A stretch of 14,126 bases of DNA. It comes from Bryobacterales bacterium. GTDB taxonomy: Bacteria; Acidobacteriota; Terriglobia; Bryobacterales; Bryobacteraceae. Within the stretch, counting starts at the first letter, position 1; each line of letters opens with the position of its first letter. This document shows, piece by piece, positions 13,329-14,126 of the stretch. Below the pieces are notes generated by a model. That model ran no database searches, was not told the DNA's origin, and saw only the letters and a program-made list of their open reading frames with translations. The stretch spans positions 1-14,126 of the forward strand of contig PKZC01000343.1 of the NCBI GenBank assembly GCA_003132905.1, read 5' to 3'. Both the position numbers and the translations under genes were made by a program.

Positions 13329-14126
13329 GGACGGTCCAAAGTGGATTGGTGCACCGCGGCCGCATTGCGCGTCTGCGAAACGGACGCCGCGCTTCGTGGC
13401 TCGTCCCGCTCCAGCCGCTCGGAGAGTAAATGTTCCACCCGTTCCAGTGGCACGTCAATCTCAATTTCTCCGAATGTAGCCACCGATACCTTGCCGGTTT
13501 CTTCCGACGCCACAATGGCGATGCAGTCCGATTCTTCGCTAATGCCCAGCGCCGCGCGATGGCGCGTGCCGAGTTCGGTGACCAGTAACGGGTTCGTGGT
13601 CAGGGGCAGGAAGCAGGCGGCAGCGGAAATCCGGTCGCCTTGGATGATCACCGCGCCGTCGTGAAGCGTTCCGCCCGGATGAAAAATGGAGCAAAGCAGA
13701 TCGCGGGAAACCAGTGCATCCAGGCTCACGCCGCTTTCAATAAAGGTTCTTAAGCCGATCTTCCGCTCGATGACAATCAAAGCCCCTACTTTGATCTGCG
13801 ACAGCCGGCCTACCGCCAGCACCACTTCCTGGCTTAGCTCGCGGCGTTCCAACTGGCTTACACCGAGGAAGGGCCTGCGGCCCAGCCGTGCCAACGCTCT
13901 GCGCAATTCAGATTGGAACATCACGATCAACGCGATGGCCGTGTAGGGGGCTAAGGTGGCCAAAATTGTGTGCAGCAGTTGCAGCTTGGCCCACACCGCA
14001 GCGGCATAAATCAGTCCAAGTACGCATAGCCCCAGCAGCACGTGGACCGCGCGGCGTCCGCGAATAATCAACAGAAACTGGTAGATGAGGATCGCGACAA
14101 AGACAATGTCAGTGATCGCGGTGATG
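13325..14126 (-). CDS. cdaA: Diadenylate cyclase CdaA (5' end outside window)
   Basis: CdaA makes cyclic di-AMP from two ATP at the membrane. The frame stays open to the window edge: upstream of the TTG at 14069-14071 it reads ITDIVFVAILIYQFL, a normal CdaA first helix, so the gene is partial and does not start at 14071. Three membrane helices are visible (about 5-22, 26-46 and 51-70 of the visible part). The DAC domain follows with GALIVIERKIGL, the catalytic HPGGTLHDGAVII (DGA about 156-158 visible) and ELGTRHRAALGISE (RHR about 188-190). A hydrophilic C-terminal tail of about 50 residues is present. The stop overlaps the cdaR ATG. Only a few N-terminal residues should be missing. Confidence 0.95.
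   Translation of the reverse strand, partial: ITAITDIVFVAILIYQFLLIIRGRRAVHVLLGLCVLGLIYAAAVWAKLQLLHTILATLAPYTAIALIVMFQSELRRALARLGRRPFLGVSQLERRELSQEVVLAVGRLSQIKVGALIVIERKIGLRTFIESGVSLDALVSRDLLCSIFHPGGTLHDGAVIIQGDRISAAACFLPLTTNPLLVTELGTRHRAALGISEESDCIAIVASEETGKVSVATFGEIEIDVPLERVEHLLSERLERDEPRSAASVSQTRNAAAVHQSTLDRP

Noticed and set aside
1..14126. tRNA, rRNA, CRISPR array, integrase, insertion sequence or phage genes
   Set aside because: None were found on either strand; the window reads as stable chromosomal backbone with short lineage-specific genes.

Overview
This window is ordinary chromosomal DNA from a bacterium. The gene content points to the phylum Acidobacteriota, most likely the Solibacter/Bryobacter branch. 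Three things support this: a secreted SBBP-repeat protein ending in a TIGR03437-type C-terminal domain (a family first defined from Solibacter), a PD40/TolB-like propeller tail of the kind fused to kinases and regulators in that group, and the style of the TolC and small secreted proteins. This placement is inference from protein families; no rRNA or other marker gene is present.

Layout, left to right. The 3' end of a beta-propeller protein (1-1008, +) converges on truA (1030-1782, -). A 198 bp divergent region with two hairpin-forming dyads separates truA from a translationally coupled pair of paralogous TolC-family outer-membrane genes (1981-3870 and 3867-5771, +), with no inner-membrane pump genes beside them. 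A 384 bp convergent gap follows and holds a large nested inverted repeat (5951-6079) and a compact palindrome (6131-6150). Next come the SBBP/TIGR03437 protein (6156-8225, -) and, divergently, a BtuF-like cobalamin-binding protein without a signal peptide (8287-9204, +). A small Lys-rich protein (9383-9640, +) then converges on a small exported His/Asp-rich protein (9745-10032, -), with another nested hairpin between them.

The right third, all on the minus strand, is the core-function part. The order of transcription is cdaA (cut by the window edge), cdaR/ybbR, glmM, then a 6S RNA gene (ssrS, about 10972-11181) and a ymdB-type metallophosphoesterase. cdaA-cdaR-glmM overlap by 4 and 1 bases and form the classical c-di-AMP synthesis operon, linking the second messenger to peptidoglycan precursor supply. 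The 6S RNA is recognised from a conserved apical segment nearly identical to that of E. coli 6S, a long closing stem, the 3' bubble hairpin and a -10 box at the right distance.

I did not find a convincing new defence or mobile system. The most useful non-obvious items are the 6S RNA gene, the unexplained 129 bp structured inverted repeat, the recurring hairpins at all three convergent junctions, and the orphan tandem TolC pair.
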